Under the pieces are notes generated by a model that worked only from the letters and a program-made list of their open reading frames with translations, made no database searches and was not told the origin of the DNA. 64,000 bases of DNA, taken from assembly GCF_029407905.1 (NCBI RefSeq), contig NC_073632.1, positions 58,390,964-58,454,963 on the forward strand, written 5' to 3'. A program made the translations under genes and the position numbers. Origin of the DNA: Bubalus kerabau. Lineage: Eukaryota > Chordata > Mammalia > Artiodactyla > Bovidae. Shown piece after piece: positions 1 to 11,725 of the stretch (position 1 is its first letter; the number at the start of each line of letters is the position of its first letter).

Positions 1-879
1 TGTGCCTGTGCACACTCCTGAGCACATTCCTGACCGCAGTAGAAGCAGTAAGTTATAAAGGGCCGAACAGAAAAGCCAAGATGTCCCTTCTGAGAGCTTC
101 CATATCCGCCTATGTGGTAACAAAGGAGGTGATGGAGGGCTGGCCTGCTAGGAAAAGAATAATCTTTCATGTTCATGGAGTGTCAAGGTCAACCTTTCTA
201 TTCCTGTCCAGCAGATTGTACAAAAAGAATATCTAAAGAGTTGAAATAAGGATCACTGGAGGGCTTTCTTTGGTCCACAAAGAGCTTGCATTACCAAGGG
301 AATAAGCCTGCTGCGTTTCCAATCTGCCCAAATCTGGGGTTCCCTGATCTGAGTCCTCAGGAATCTCATGTTCACCAGTAATGCATCCATCCATATAGTC
401 CGGAGGAATGGCCATAACAAGAACTCACCTCTGGGTCTCTGGGGTCAGGAAGGTGATTTTCAGTCTGAGAGATGTCCCTGGAGCTAGAGCTCCACTTAGC
501 TCCCTAATGTGTTCCTGCCTGCAGTGTCCTGTTGGAATGATGGTCTGGCTAGAAAAACTCATTAACAGCATGGATTGTAAGTCTTCTCACAGTCTACAAT
601 CCAGCACACTAGGTTAGTACCTTGACTTCCTCAAGCAGTTATGAAAGCAATCAGAGAGACCAGGAAAGGCTGACCAGGGAAAAGAAGTTCGGTCCATACT
701 CTTCATCCATTTTTGACCACTCCCCTCGTGAGGACATTGGTTCTTGACACTGGCAGGTCAGTATAAACCCCGACAGGCATACTGCCATATGAGGATCACC
801 ATGGAACCGTGGAGCAGGACACAGCTCTTGCTTCTTGCACATTCACGCAGACAGGCACACTGAGTTAGGAAAGTAGAAA
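1..879. other. Non-repetitive stretch, no gene seen
   Basis: I see no exon-like open frame with splice sites and no repeat family I can name. The short open frames here (about 60 codons on both strands) lack coding character. If the exon at 10.7 kb belongs to a + strand gene, this is intron. The upper part may belong to the LTR-like unit that follows. Confidence 0.4.
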
Positions 880-1850
880 CTTTACATTAAAAGAGCAAAA
901 GAGTCCCAGCTCTGAACGTTCTTATTTTGTCTTGAAGATCCCGGATGAAACCCCAAGATGATAGCTTACAGTGAACGGTGTTGCCAGATTCATGGTCTCT
1001 GAAGGAGAAGATTTAAGTCTGGGACCAAAGACAGTCTCAGTCACTTAGAGCTTTGCGTAGATTTTGTTAAAGTAACGGGAATAGAGAAAGCTTCCAGCAA
1101 GAGGCACAGGGAGTGGGTAGGAGAGTACCCACCTCACTAGTTTAAGCAGAGTCTTATATACTTCTCAACTAGCTGCTGAGAATAGATAAAAAGAATACCT
1201 CAAGGTTGTAAGAGTTCCACCAGACCCTTTCCCAAGGCATACATCCTGCTATAACTTTGGCACAAGATTAGCCAGAGAGCTCCTGCAATGTCTCTGGGTG
1301 AGATACACTGTTGCTGTGTAATCAGAGGTACAAGTCTTGAGAAACAGGTTTCCAGGCAAGATTTGTTATAATCATTAACATAGAGTCTGCTGCTGCTGCT
1401 GCTAAGTCGCTTCAGTCGTGTCTGGCTCTGTGCGACCCCATAGATGGCGGCCCACCAGGCTCCCCCGTCCCTGGGATTCTCCAGGCAAGAACACTGGAGT
1501 GGGTTGCCATTTCCTTCTCCAATACATGAAAGGGAAAAGTGAAAGTGAAGTCGCTCAGTCGTGTCCGACTCTTCGCGACCCCATGGTCTGCAGCCTATCA
1601 GGCTCCTCCGTCCATGGGATTTTCCAGGCAAGAGTACTGGAGTAGGGTGCCATTGCCTTCTCCAACATAGAGTCTAAGAAAAGCATTTCCATGAGTAAGA
1701 CATTGTGCTGTGATTATTAGTTGGGATCTAAAGAAAGGCCAGTTCTCAGGTAAGATACATTGTTGCATAAGGCTCAAGGAAGGCATGAGCAGAGAATGTT
1801 CACCTCCTCCTTTTAGGGCCTTGGACTGCCTGCCTAAGCTTAGCTCTTTC
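880..1850 (-). mobile_element. Probable endogenous retrovirus LTR fragment (ERV class not determined)
   Basis: Read on the minus strand the block looks like an LTR. A TATA-like gtatataag near 1152-1160 is followed by a pyrimidine-rich leader and a U5-like stretch that runs on towards 900. No gag, pol or env coding remains nearby, so a solo or truncated LTR is likely. A Bov-A2 SINE (1389-1663) interrupts it, and the sequence resumes at 1676, so it is older than that SINE. The outer edges are not fixed by a visible TSD. It rests on general LTR layout and a remembered likeness to bovine ERV LTRs, so the call is tentative. Confidence 0.4.
1389..1663 (-). mobile_element. Bov-A2 SINE with target-site duplication
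   Basis: This is a dimeric Bov-A2 in reverse orientation. It opens with a (GCT)n run, the complement of the CAG-repeat tail, and has two BovA units joined by an aaagtgaaagtgaag-type linker. The 12-base sequence aacatagagtct occurs immediately before (1377-1388) and after (1664-1675), a perfect target-site duplication that fixes both ends and marks a fairly young insertion into the LTR-like host. Confidence 0.93.
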
Positions 1851-1852
1851 AA

Positions 1853-1925
1853 TTCCATGGGCAGAGGAGCCTGGTGGGCAACAGTCCATGGGGCTGCAAA
1901 GAGTTGGACATGACTGAAAAACTAA
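1853..1925 (+). mobile_element. BovA / Bov-tA 3' fragment
   Basis: About 70 bases carry the BovA hallmarks (ccatgggcagaggagcctgg, then a ggctgcaaagagttggac-type block and atgactga). It is the 3' portion only. The tRNA-related head is absent. Confidence 0.75.
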
Positions 1926-2710
1926 GGCTTTTCACTTTACATACCCTGGCTGAGGGACTGGGGGTGTACATGAGATCACCAGTGAATAACATATATGATA
2001 CTCTTAATTAATGCTGGATGGATGGATGGGACCAAGCAAGGAAGATCATACAAGAAACTGAGGCAGGTGAGCAGTCATGTGTGGTAGTCACAGGTGGGTG
2101 GGTAGGGAGGACGGTGAAGGCTGTAACTGTGTGTGTGTGTGTACTCATGTGTATGTCCAGAGGTTCAGACCAGGCTAATGGCAGCAGGAGTATGCTCCAG
2201 ATTGGTGGGGATAGGACTTCAGATAACATATTACCAGGCTTAGTTGGAAGGAATCAGGCATTTGTTGAAGGTCTTCTGAAACTACCACTGAATGGGGGTA
2301 AGGACAGTATGGGCTTATATTTAATTTCCTAGATAATCAGCATAAAGATATTCCTTGTCTTGTGTTGGGAATTATCTAAATTGAATATTCAATTCATGAA
2401 TTGACTATCAGATTGGTGATGCTTGTAGCACTTAAAATAGTTTCCCTTTAATGTAATCAGATTTTCCATGGTGGTCTAAAAGATACTGATTACTTTTAGT
2501 TCATTTAGGGGTGTGTTTTGTATATATTCTCTCTTCCTGTTACTTCCTATTCTCTCCTTCCATTTCCCTGCACACCTGTGAATACAAACACACATTTACT
2601 CACATAGTTCTGTACATACTCACTTATTCACACACTTATACTTTTACCCAAGTGCGTACACATACCCTGTACACATACAGTCACATGCCCTATGCACACA
2701 GGCACTACAT
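1926..2710. other. Unique sequence with short GT and CA-rich patches
   Basis: No gene is seen. A short (GT)n run lies near 2127-2141. About 2567-2705 is rich in degenerate CACA/TACA words, which produce spurious open frames. There is no splice-flanked exon. Confidence 0.5.
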
Positions 2711-2896
2711 TTGGCGCTTGAACAACACAAGTTTGAATTGCACGGGTCACTTATACGTGAATATTTTTCAATAGTAATGACTATAGTGCTACACCATCCA
2801 TGGTTGGTTGAATCCATGAATGTGGAGGAACCTTGGATACAGAGGACTGACTATAAGTTCTATGTGAATTAACCCCCACTTTGTTCAAGGGTCAAA
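2711..2896. mobile_element. Tigger-type (pogo/mariner) DNA transposon fossil
   Basis: The ends are imperfect inverted repeats (cttgaacaac at 2717 and gttcaagggtcaa near 2883-2895). The interior has the Tigger1-like words gcacgggtcacttatacgtg and the tggttgaatccatgaatg block. It is a short internally deleted copy with no transposase, of the kind that spread before the artiodactyl radiation. Confidence 0.6.
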
Positions 2897-3574
2897 TGTA
2901 TGAGGTCATCTGTTATTTTAGAAGGATTTAGGTATCCAATATCAGTAAACTCTTAGATTGTACAGAATCCCTTCTTAAGGAAATGAGGCATCTTTTACTG
3001 ATTTATTTATGACTTGGCACTTTCCTCTGTTACTTCCTGGAGGGACTTGAGGCATTTAGTATTCTTTTTAAAGAAATGATTGGTGGTTTTGGAGAATTGA
3101 TTTTTGAGTCTCACTTGGAGATGCACACACTGGGAGAATCTGATGCCATCATCTGCAGGGCATTGTTGGCACATAGTTGCAGGCACTTTGATTCTTAAAA
3201 CAAGTTAGTAGCTTCCAGCTCTCCTTGGGGACTGGAGGAGCACAAGTCATTCAAGTCCACAGTGACTCTTTAAAAGTCATTTCAGTCATTATTCCAGGCC
3301 CCTTCTAAGCCTTTGATCAGAGCTGCTAGTGCCGGCAAGCTACTAATCTGGTCTCAGCTTCTTTCTCTGCCTTTGCTTTTTCTGTGGTGGAGACTTTCCC
3401 AAGAAGTAACAAGAGGAAGGAGAAGTAGAAACAAACCACCGGGAGCCTGAATAGTGGAGACCTGGCTCATACCCAGGCATGCAAGTGGCTTGGATCTGGA
3501 AATTTTCTGCTGTAGCTTTGGGACAGCCAGGGCGACATTGTCCTTGCCACCTGTGTGAGGGCGTGTGTATAAAT
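2897..3574. other. Unique sequence, no gene seen
   Basis: No convincing open frame, RNA gene or young repeat. Base composition is ordinary and there is no CpG cluster. Confidence 0.5.
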
Positions 3575-3586
3575 ATTAGCTTTTTG

Positions 3587-3708
3587 GGAGTTCCATGGTG
3601 GTCCAGTGGTTAAGACTCCATGCTTCCATTTCAGGGGGCAAGGGTTGGATCCCTAGTCAGGGAATTAAGATTTTGCATACCTCATGGTGCAGTCAAAAGT
3701 TTAAAAAA
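3587..3708 (+). mobile_element. CHR-2-type SINE with target-site duplication
   Basis: It starts with gggagttccatggtggtcca and shows the tRNA-derived box order ending in a short A-rich tail, as in cetartiodactyl CHR-2 elements. The 12-base duplication attagctttttg flanks it (3575-3586 and 3709-3720), which defines the insertion exactly. Confidence 0.9.
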
Positions 3709-3959
3709 ATTAGCTTTTTGATCCTAGATATTATTTACAATATCTAGTTACACAAACTACTCCAGGAAACATCCAGAATAGTGGGCAGTTTTCCTTAATT
3801 TCGGTGAGTATGAGGACAGACTTTGAACATTCGACAATTCTTAAAATATATATAATATGTTTGTGTATGATGTGAAATATTTCCTGACTGGAAAAATTTA
3901 GAAAAGATAGAGATTTTTTTAAAAAGATTATTAATAACTTGTGACCCTAACACCCACAG

Positions 3960-4725
3960 AGAGCTTCTGTTAATATTGTAGTATGTTTCTTCATCTTTTA
4001 TCAACTACATGTATGCATATATGTTTCAAAATTGAGATCATGTTGAAATAGTTATATCCTGCAGTTTGCAGTTTTTGATTAACTGTATTATGGCCATTTC
4101 CTTTGTCATTAAATATTCTTCAAAACAATGTAGTCATTGCAAAATATCCTATCCTATAGCTACACTGTAATTTATGCGATTAATCTTTTTCTGGACTTGT
4201 GAGTGGTTTGTTTTATTTTTTCTTTAGTTTTGGCTGCACTAAGTCTTTGTTGCTACATGCCAGCTTCTCTGCTTTCAGTGGTCAGGCTTCTCATTGCAGT
4301 GGTTTCTCCTGTTGCAGAGCACGGGCTCGAGCGTGTGCAGGCTTTATTGGTTGTGGCTCAAGGGCTCCAGAGCACAGTCTCAGTAGCTGTGGCGCACAGA
4401 CTTAGGTGCCCCAGGCATGTGGGATTTTCCTGGGCCAGGGACCGAACCCATGTCCCCTGCACTGGCAGGTGGATTCTTTACCACTGGACTACTGGGAACG
4501 TCTCTTGCTGGTGATTTTAAATAATTTTTACTAACATTCTATAGTGAATATTGTGTATTTATTGTATACATACATATATATATATGCTTACCTCTGGTTG
4601 TTTACTTAAGCTAAATTTCTAGTTGGGGAATCACTGTCTCAAAGGGTGCAAACTCTTGGTCTACACAGCTAAATTGCTTTCTAGAAGGACTGTTTCAATT
4701 TATATTCTCATCAGCAGTGTCTGGA
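3960..4725 (-). mobile_element. L1ME-type LINE-1 3' fragment, interrupted
   Basis: The text follows the antisense L1ME 3' end in order. First come traces of the tgggatcat and ttgcagttt region, then attatggccatttcc and, after the inserted SINE, the aaatttctagttggggaatcact block with aaagggtgcaaact and gctttctagaaggac. It is old and diverged with no open frame. The CHR-1-type SINE at 4218-4503 splits it. Confidence 0.6.
4218..4503 (-). mobile_element. CHR-1-type SINE
   Basis: It is a reverse-oriented tRNA-derived SINE. It begins with a T-rich stretch (the complement of its A tail), then ttttggctgcacta and the ctcattgcagtggtttctc and tgttgcagagcacgggctc units. It ends in the tRNA-like ggaccgaacccatgtcccctgc and gattctttaccactgga boxes. 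The copy is moderately diverged. Confidence 0.85.
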
Positions 4726-4734
4726 AGTACCTCA

Positions 4735-4925
4735 AATGGAATGGAATTGCTGTATCATATGGTAGTTTTATTTTTAATTTTTGAGTAACCTCCACGTTGT
4801 TTTTCATAGTGGGGGCACCGATTTACATTCCCAATAGCAGTGAATGAGGGTTCCTTTTTCTCCACATGCTCACCTATACTTGTTATTTCTTATCTTTTTC
4901 AACAACCCTTTTAATGTGGAGTCAC
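4735..4925 (-). mobile_element. LINE-1 fragment (3' region, antisense)
   Basis: It contains the familiar antisense L1 text: gctgtatcatatggtagttt, tgagtaacctccacgttgtt, atttacattcccaatagcag and cttgttatttcttatctttt. It is too short and diverged to contain a usable frame. Confidence 0.7.
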
Positions 4926-5132
4926 ATTTGATATTTTGATCTGAGTATCCTTCCTAGACAATTGCATGTGGATGGCCCTCTTTAACACAGGCGTGGAACA
5001 TGGAGAGCCTGGAAAGTAAAACAGCAAAAGGGAAAGGGTTTTGCCACTCCACTGCTCACCCTGGGAAGCCAGATCAAAATCAAGGAACCTAATGCTATTT
5101 TTCTGAATTTGTAAGAAACACAACCCTCCATT
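4926..5132. other. Unassigned sequence between LINE fragments
   Basis: About 200 bases without a recognised repeat or gene. Confidence 0.4.
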
Positions 5133-5583
5133 GTTTTTGTTGTTCGGTTGCGACCCCATGGGCTGCAGCACACCAGGCCTCCCTGTCCCTCACCATCTCC
5201 TGGAGTTTGCTCAAACTCATGTTCATTGAGTTGGTGATGCCATCCAACCATCTCATCCTCTGTCGTTCCCTTCTCCTCCTCCCTTCGATCTTGCCCAGCA
5301 TCAGGGTCTTTTCCAATGAGTCAGTTCTTTGAATCAGGTTGTCACAGTGTTGGAATTTCAGCTTCACCATCAGTCCTTCCAGTGAATATTCAGGATTGAT
5401 TTCCTTTAGGAATTTACTGCTTTGATCTCCTTGCTGTCCAAGGTGGAGCTCTCAAGAATCTTCTCGAACACCACAGTTCGAAGGCATCAATTCTTCGGTG
5501 CTCAGCCTTTTTTATTGTCCAGTTCTCACATCCATACATGACTACTGGAGAAATCATAGCTTTGACTAGATGGACCTTTGTGT
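5133..5583 (-). mobile_element. BovB LINE, 3' end, old diverged copy
   Basis: This is the reverse complement of the BovB 3' end. The conserved order is gcgaccccatgggctgcagc, ctccctgtccctcaccatct, gatgccatccaaccatctca, tcttttccaatgagtcagtt and catccatacatgactactgg. It has more substitutions than the BovB copies after 47 kb, so it is probably older. Its minus-strand frame still shows remnants of the RT C-terminal tail, broken by shifts. Confidence 0.9.
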
Positions 5584-6323
5584 TTTAAGAAAAACCCTGT
5601 TCAGCAGATTTTCTATCAATAATTATTTATTGTACTTGGATGTATTCTTCACTTATTTTTTGATAGATTATAAGATAGAAAAAATGCTGGAATCCTTGAA
5701 AAACATGCACGTATATACTCACCCCATACTCTTACTGTTCTCTATTTGGAGGTGTTTAGGAAGAGGTCGTGGGGGAATTTGGGTCTTGGGAAAGGGTTGG
5801 CTTGAGTGACCTTTGCTAGTGTTTGTATTTTTATATCTGTGAATTAGCTTCAGGGAGACTGGGAAAGGGGGTGGGGTGTCCTCATTGCCACGTTCAAGTT
5901 TGATAAGAACTTTTCTAAAGAGGAAATGTTCAGTGCCCTTGCTGCTTGTGTGACACAGGGTTAAAGGAAGCAACCACGGGCATAGCTGGCACCCCGCAGG
6001 AGCATGGAGCAGGGAGGTGCTGAGTGAACACCTTGAAAACAGAGTGTGTGCGGGCGCCAGCCCCGTTTTCTAGATATTGGCTGGTTAAGGGTCCAAGGCT
6101 GCAGCGGTGCTGGGAGGAGCTGGAGTGATACAGGAAAATGAAATGAGTCACTTTTTCCAAAGAGTGGGGAATATTTCCATTAGCGAAACTTCAAGAGAAA
6201 AGTTCTTTATCCTGTCTGGGAGTGTCCTTGGGGTGAAGGGCCATTTGTTTTTCTGATAAATAACCTCTCCAGTTTTCTGAAAATATTAATAACCACTCAT
6301 TAGTCATTTTACTAATTTATTTT
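5584..6323. other. Unique sequence, no gene seen
   Basis: No coding exon or named repeat is supported. The 5740-6170 part is more GC-balanced than its surroundings, with open frames under 90 codons on both strands that look like chance. Confidence 0.45.
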
Positions 6324-6361
6324 ATTGGATTTTTAAAAAGTAATTGGATTTTTAAAAAGTA
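6324..6361. repeat. 19-bp tandem duplication
   Basis: The 19-base unit beginning attggatttttaaaaagta occurs twice head to tail (6324-6342, 6343-6361) without mismatch. Confidence 0.9.
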
Positions 6362-6435
6362 ATACACAATTGTCACAATAAGTTGAATTAGGCAGGTGTG
6401 TTTTAAAAGATTTATCATCTCCTCACCTATATTGT

Positions 6436-6600
6436 GTGTGTGTGCTAAGATCGCTTCAGTCATGTCTGACTCTGTGCAACCCCATGGACTATAGCCCATG
6501 CCCTCCTTCAGGGGATTTTCTCCACCTAAGGATCGAACTCATGTCTCATGTCTCATGTCTCCTGCATTGGCAGGCAGATTCTCAACCATTAGCGCCACCT
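6436..6600 (-). mobile_element. Bov-tA SINE (reverse, partial)
   Basis: It has gcttcagtcatgtctgactc, the aaccccatggactatagccc block and a tRNA-like end (gatcgaactcatg, ctcctgcattggcaggcaga, gccacctt). The heptamer atgtctc is repeated three times near 6541-6561, an internal expansion. Confidence 0.85.
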
Positions 6601-6775
6601 TCCTATAGAATATTGTGCAGCTATTAAAAAGATATAGTATTCTATTTAGTGAAAAGATTATAATGTGTATAGTGCAATTCCACTGTTTAATTTTAAAATA
6701 ATAAAATAAAAAAGACAGTTATATACAGGTATGTAAATTTGTGTATGAAAAATAAAGGCACAAATGTCCAAAATC
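6601..6775 (+). mobile_element. L1ME 3'-end fragment, left arm of an inverted pair
   Basis: It begins tcctatagaatattgtgcag and continues through agctattaaaaa, ttctatttagtgaaa and gtatgaaaaataaagg, the order of an L1ME 3' end in sense orientation. Its inverted relative lies at about 6800-6980. Confidence 0.6.
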
Positions 6776-6799
6776 ACTCCCATAGAAAACCAAGATTAG

Positions 6800-7440
6800 G
6801 GATTTGAAGTGAACCCTTCTGTACTTTTTATTTTTCACATACGAATTTACATACATATATATAGCTGTTTTTATATTATTTTAAAACCAAATGGAATTAT
6901 GTTATACATATTACTTTATAATTTTTTTTTGCTAAATAGAATATTTATTGTTTTAATAGCTGTACAATATTCTATAGGATTGATATAACAAATATCAGTC
7001 AGTCCTTATTGGATATTCAGGCTGTTTCCATCTTTGTTTTCTTTCTCTTCTTTTCATTAACATAATACTACATTCAACATCCATGTGCATCTGTCTTTAC
7101 ATACTGATGCTTTTATTTTAGTAGAAACTGAAAGTGAAACGTGAAGTCGCTCAGTCGTGTCCGACTCTTTGCAACCCCATGGCCTGCAACCTTCCAGGCT
7201 CCTCTGTCCATGGGATTTTCCAGGCAAGAATAGAATAGAGTACTAAAAGCAGAGTCCTGAGCCAACACACAAGTGCATTTAAAATTTCTATAGGTAACAT
7301 CACATTACTTTCCTGAAAAGCTTTTAACAATTTATACTTCCACCAACCATGTTGTATAATGTCTGACTCTCCACATTGGACGGTATCAGGCTTTAATTCT
7401 TACTAGCCTGATAGGTGACATTATCTGTTTGTTGAGTACT
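6800..7440 (-). mobile_element. L1ME 3' fragment, antisense, interrupted by a Bov SINE
   Basis: The first 180 bases are the reverse complement of the 6601-6775 fragment at roughly three-quarters identity by eye. The element continues with antisense L1ME text (ggatattcaggctgtttcca, cattcaacatccatgtgcat, then gcatttaaaatttctatagg and cttccaccaaccatg). The BovA piece at 7127-7245 interrupts it. Confidence 0.6.
7127..7245 (-). mobile_element. BovA-type SINE fragment
   Basis: It has the gtgaagtcgctcagtcgtgt and ccgactctttgcaacccca boxes followed by ccatgggattttccaggcaa in reverse orientation. It is a single BovA unit without a tRNA head. Confidence 0.85.
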
Positions 7441-7449
7441 CTTTGAGAA

Positions 7450-7964
7450 AAAAACCTCCTGTTTTAAAAAATTATTTCACAAAGTTTACATCTTCAGTAT
7501 AGGCATTTATGTTAACATGAGCATATCACACACCCACTACACACATAACCTGTTTATACTGCTGACTTTTTTCATTCTTTTTGGCTGGTAGCATGTTGAG
7601 TGGATCTGCTGGTAGAGGGTCTATGCATTAGAAGGGATTGGCAAATCCAGATAAAGGGAGAATTGAAGTGTAAATTTTCACTCTTTGCTTCACTCTTTTT
7701 ATCAGGGCCAGGATATGAGGATGGGCATGTGAACTCCCAGTCCTTGCTTATCAAAGCAGACCGTTTCTTAACGGCATGATAGAATGATCTCTTCTTCATG
7801 ACAACCCATTGTCTTTGAGTGACAACACCTGTCCTCTCATAATTCTTGAGACTCTAGAAAGAATTACTGAAAAATAATCTGTGACAGGTAGTTGGAAGCT
7901 ATGAATTCCCAGGCCAGGTTGTCAACTCATCAGGAGAGAGGCAAGGTCAAGTCTTGGTGAAGGG
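7450..7964. other. Unique sequence, no gene seen
   Basis: The minus-strand open frame at 7572-7799 (75 codons) has no splice context or recognisable motif, so I treat it as chance. No repeat family is named. Confidence 0.45.
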
Positions 7965-8215
7965 CATGGAGTCTGGGGACTGCTTTTGTTTGAATCCTGG
8001 CTCTGCCACTGTCTAGCTGTGTGACTTTAGGCAAGTTAATTAATTTCTTTGTTGATTCAGTTTTCCTATCATAAATGCAGATAGTAATAGCTCCTCTCTC
8101 ATAGGATTGGTGCCAGGACTAGGGATGGGAGTTAATATGAATTCAATAGTAAATAAAGCACTTCAAGTAGTGCCCGGTACACAGTAAGGCCTATATACAT
8201 GTTTGCTATTTTTAT
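7965..8215 (+). mobile_element. MIR SINE, near full length
   Basis: It shows the MIR order: catggagtctgg, tgaatcctggctctgccact, the core agctgtgtgactttaggcaa, the cctctctcataggatt area, and the 3' agtgcccggtacacagtaag tail. This is an ancient mammalian SINE. Confidence 0.9.
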
Positions 8216-8829
8216 TATTATTAATTTTTATTGTTCCTGATTGAAAAAGTTCTAATGACACATATTCATGAAGGGGGGGGCAACTCTCTTGGATGAAAGG
8301 TAAGGAAAAGGGCTGTAGAGAGGATAGCCACAGAAGGCGTGCAGACAGTCATTTATCATGTGGATCCTGTGCACTTTGTACCTAGGTTCTGGCTTTCTGG
8401 GAATGGACTTGACTGAGGCAAAGAGGGTGGTCCCCAGCTGTGAAGTGACCCCAGTTCATCTCTGATATCCTCCACCCCAGTGGCCCGTTGCTGCTGCTTC
8501 CTCATCTTAGTATCTAATTTTTGGTCACCAGCAATACCGGATAAAGCATTTTCACAACTGCTTCCCCAAGGGAGATAATAGGTGAAAATTTTGCATGTGT
8601 CTTCCCAAAAGGAGCAGTGATGTGGGCTTCTCGGTTTCTGGCTCCTGAGCTCATAGATCTTCAAGTTGGGGGAAATCAGAATGGACTCATAGAAGCGTGA
8701 GTCGAACTATTTTGATCTGAGAAGACCGAACATGGTGAACCATGTACAAATCCAATAGTTTACAGGATCCATGAGGTAGGGGCATTTGCCTTATGTTTTG
8801 TAGGGGATGGGTTTATTTAAGCAGAATAG
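8216..8829. other. Unique sequence, no gene seen
   Basis: It holds a short G run near 8272-8280 and a 102-codon minus-strand frame (8356-8664) with no domain or splice support. No repeat is recognised. Confidence 0.45.
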
Positions 8830-9003
8830 CAATCAAAGTTTTGAAAAACTTTAGTGGGAAAATGTTTATAATGTTACAGGAAGTGACAACTAATGATAAT
8901 AATGACAATACATAAATTGAAAAAATACTGAAAGAAACACACCAAAATGTTAATTGTCATTACCTTGGATTGGTGTGATTATTGATGCTTTTGTTTTCTT
9001 CTT

Positions 9004-9004
<1 letters not shown>

Positions 9005-9040
<36 letters not shown>
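9005..9040. repeat. (GT)n microsatellite
   Basis: About 17 GT units in an uninterrupted run, followed by AT-rich dinucleotides. The length suggests a polymorphic locus. Confidence 0.95.
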
Positions 9041-9320
9041 TATATATATTTATACCATTTCTATATACAGACTTAGGATTTTCCAAAATGAATATATATT
9101 ATTTTCTTTGATAGAAAATGAGATAGAGTAGTTACAGACTGTAACCGATAAAGCTATTAATATAGATACAGCCTAAATGGCTGTAATAGAGAGCTGAAAT
9201 AAAATGAAACTGTGGTACATCTATATAATGAAGTAGAATACAATTATCAAGGTGGTCATAGAGTAAAATTAAAAGGTTTTCATCATATGTTGTTAAGTGA
9301 AAAAAGTAGCATGGGAAACT

Positions 9321-9386
9321 AGGAAAAGCTCACGGGCAGTAGGGAAGACCCAGCACAGCCAAAAATAAATAAATAAAAATTTTTTA
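9321..9386 (+). mobile_element. Short 5'-truncated retro-insert with target-site duplication
   Basis: 66 bases end in agcacagccaaaaataaata and A/T-rich tail sequence. They are flanked by an almost perfect 19-base duplication (from aaaaagtagcat at 9302 and again at 9387). The inserted body is too short to assign firmly. The tail resembles those of artiodactyl SINE or L1 retrocopies. Confidence 0.65.
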
Positions 9387-9457
9387 AAAAGTAGCATAGG
9401 AAACAATATATAGTAAATGCTACATTGCAAATGTAAATATATGTAAATATATATATG

Positions 9458-9642
9458 TAAAAAGTGAAAGTCGCTCACTCATGTCTGACTCTTTGTGACC
9501 CCATGGACTATAGAGTCCATGGAATTCTCCAGGCCAGAATACTGGAGTTGGGTAGCTTTTCCCTTCTCCAGGGTATCTTCCCAACCCAGGTCTCCTGCAC
9601 TGCAGGCAGATTCTTTACAAGCTAAGCCACAGGGGAAGCCCA
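9458..9642 (-). mobile_element. Bov-tA SINE
   Basis: Reverse-oriented copy: gtgaaagtcgctcactcatg, gactctttgtgaccccatgg, tctccaggccagaatactgg, then the tRNA-like part ending aagccacaggggaagccc. It is inserted in L1 sequence. Confidence 0.92.
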
Positions 9643-9790
9643 AATGTATATATAAATAAACATAAATTTCAAGAACAGCATAAATGAAAATGTTATGACA
9701 ATGGGATTATTGGTAATTCTTTTATTTTTTGCTTACCTGTATTTTCTAATTTTCTGAAATAAAACATGGATTACCTACACAGTAAGTGAG

Positions 9791-10991
<1,201 letters not shown>

Positions 10992-11491
10992 CGGGCAGCC
11001 TCGCTGACCCTCCTCTGTTGGAGCTGCCACTCCCTGGGGTCAGTCCAGTTTCCCAGGCAGAAATCCATTGATCTGGGAGGAGATCTTCGTGCTTGGCACA
11101 GTTCTCACAAGCTAACTGGAGTAGAGCAGCCTTATTTCTTTTTTGTACAAACAAGACACAGAACCATTCCTATGGCTCCATTTAAAACAGAGGCAAAAAA
11201 TTAAAAAAAGTCAGCATGGTTCCTGAAATCCATTTTTTGTTTTCATTAGAAAACTAACATTGTGTGGTAGAGCAGTGCAAGAGCGGGTTGTCCACAGACT
11301 GCTTATACGTTGATCCCCTGCAACCTGAGGGCTTACATGTGAGATGGATCCTGGAACATCCTTCATCCAGTAGGATTCAAAGTCATGAGTGATGTCATCA
11401 GAAGGAATGCAGGAGATAAATGTTCTTTGGTGGCCACTTGTATTTTCTGTGTGTATATTGTATGTTGAAATATAAGTCAAATAAAATCCAT
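10992..11491 (+). other. Putative proximal 3' UTR with poly(A) signal
   Basis: The sequence directly after the stop codon has no SINE and is AT-rich towards its end, with AATAAA at 11480-11485. Cleavage would be expected near 11500, at or just inside the following MIR. A longer UTR is possible, because unique sequence with 3' UTR-like composition continues to about 19.4 kb. Confidence 0.5.
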
Positions 11492-11725
11492 AGATATTCA
11501 GTGAACACCTACTATGTGCAGAGCACTGTGCTAGGTGCTAGCCAGTATTGGTTTTATCCTAAGCCCTGCCAGTGACTAGCTGTGTGATTTTGGGCAAGTC
11601 CCTTAATTCTTGTGTGCCTCATTTCCCCCACCTGTAAAGTGGGGGTGACAATAGTCTCCACCTACCTACCTCACAGGGGTGTTGTGAGGATTCATGTGGT
11701 AACATTTGGCGCTTTCAACCTCTAG
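11492..11725 (+). mobile_element. MIR-type ancient repeat
   Basis: It begins with gtgaacacctactatgtgca and gagcactgtgctaggtgc, then the MIR core (gactagctgtgtgattttgg, gcaagtcccttaattc, tcatttcccccacctgtaaa) and the cctacctcacagg end. The first 40 bases may belong to a second ancient family joined to the MIR. Confidence 0.88.

Larger units (their letters stand above)
8830..9790 (+). mobile_element. L1M/L1ME 3' sequence with three later insertions
   Basis: Diverged sense-strand L1 3' text: accaaaatgttaattgtcat, cttttgttttcttctttatg, later tgttgttaagtgaaaaaagt, and ttttctaattttctgaaata at the end. It is interrupted by a GT microsatellite, a short retro-insert with TSD and a Bov-tA SINE. It may be two overlapping L1 pieces rather than one. 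Confidence 0.5.

Noticed and set aside
880..1850. A retroviral coding region beside the LTR-like block
   Set aside because: Neither side shows gag, pol or env-like frames. Open frames are under 150 codons and partly lie in the Bov-A2.
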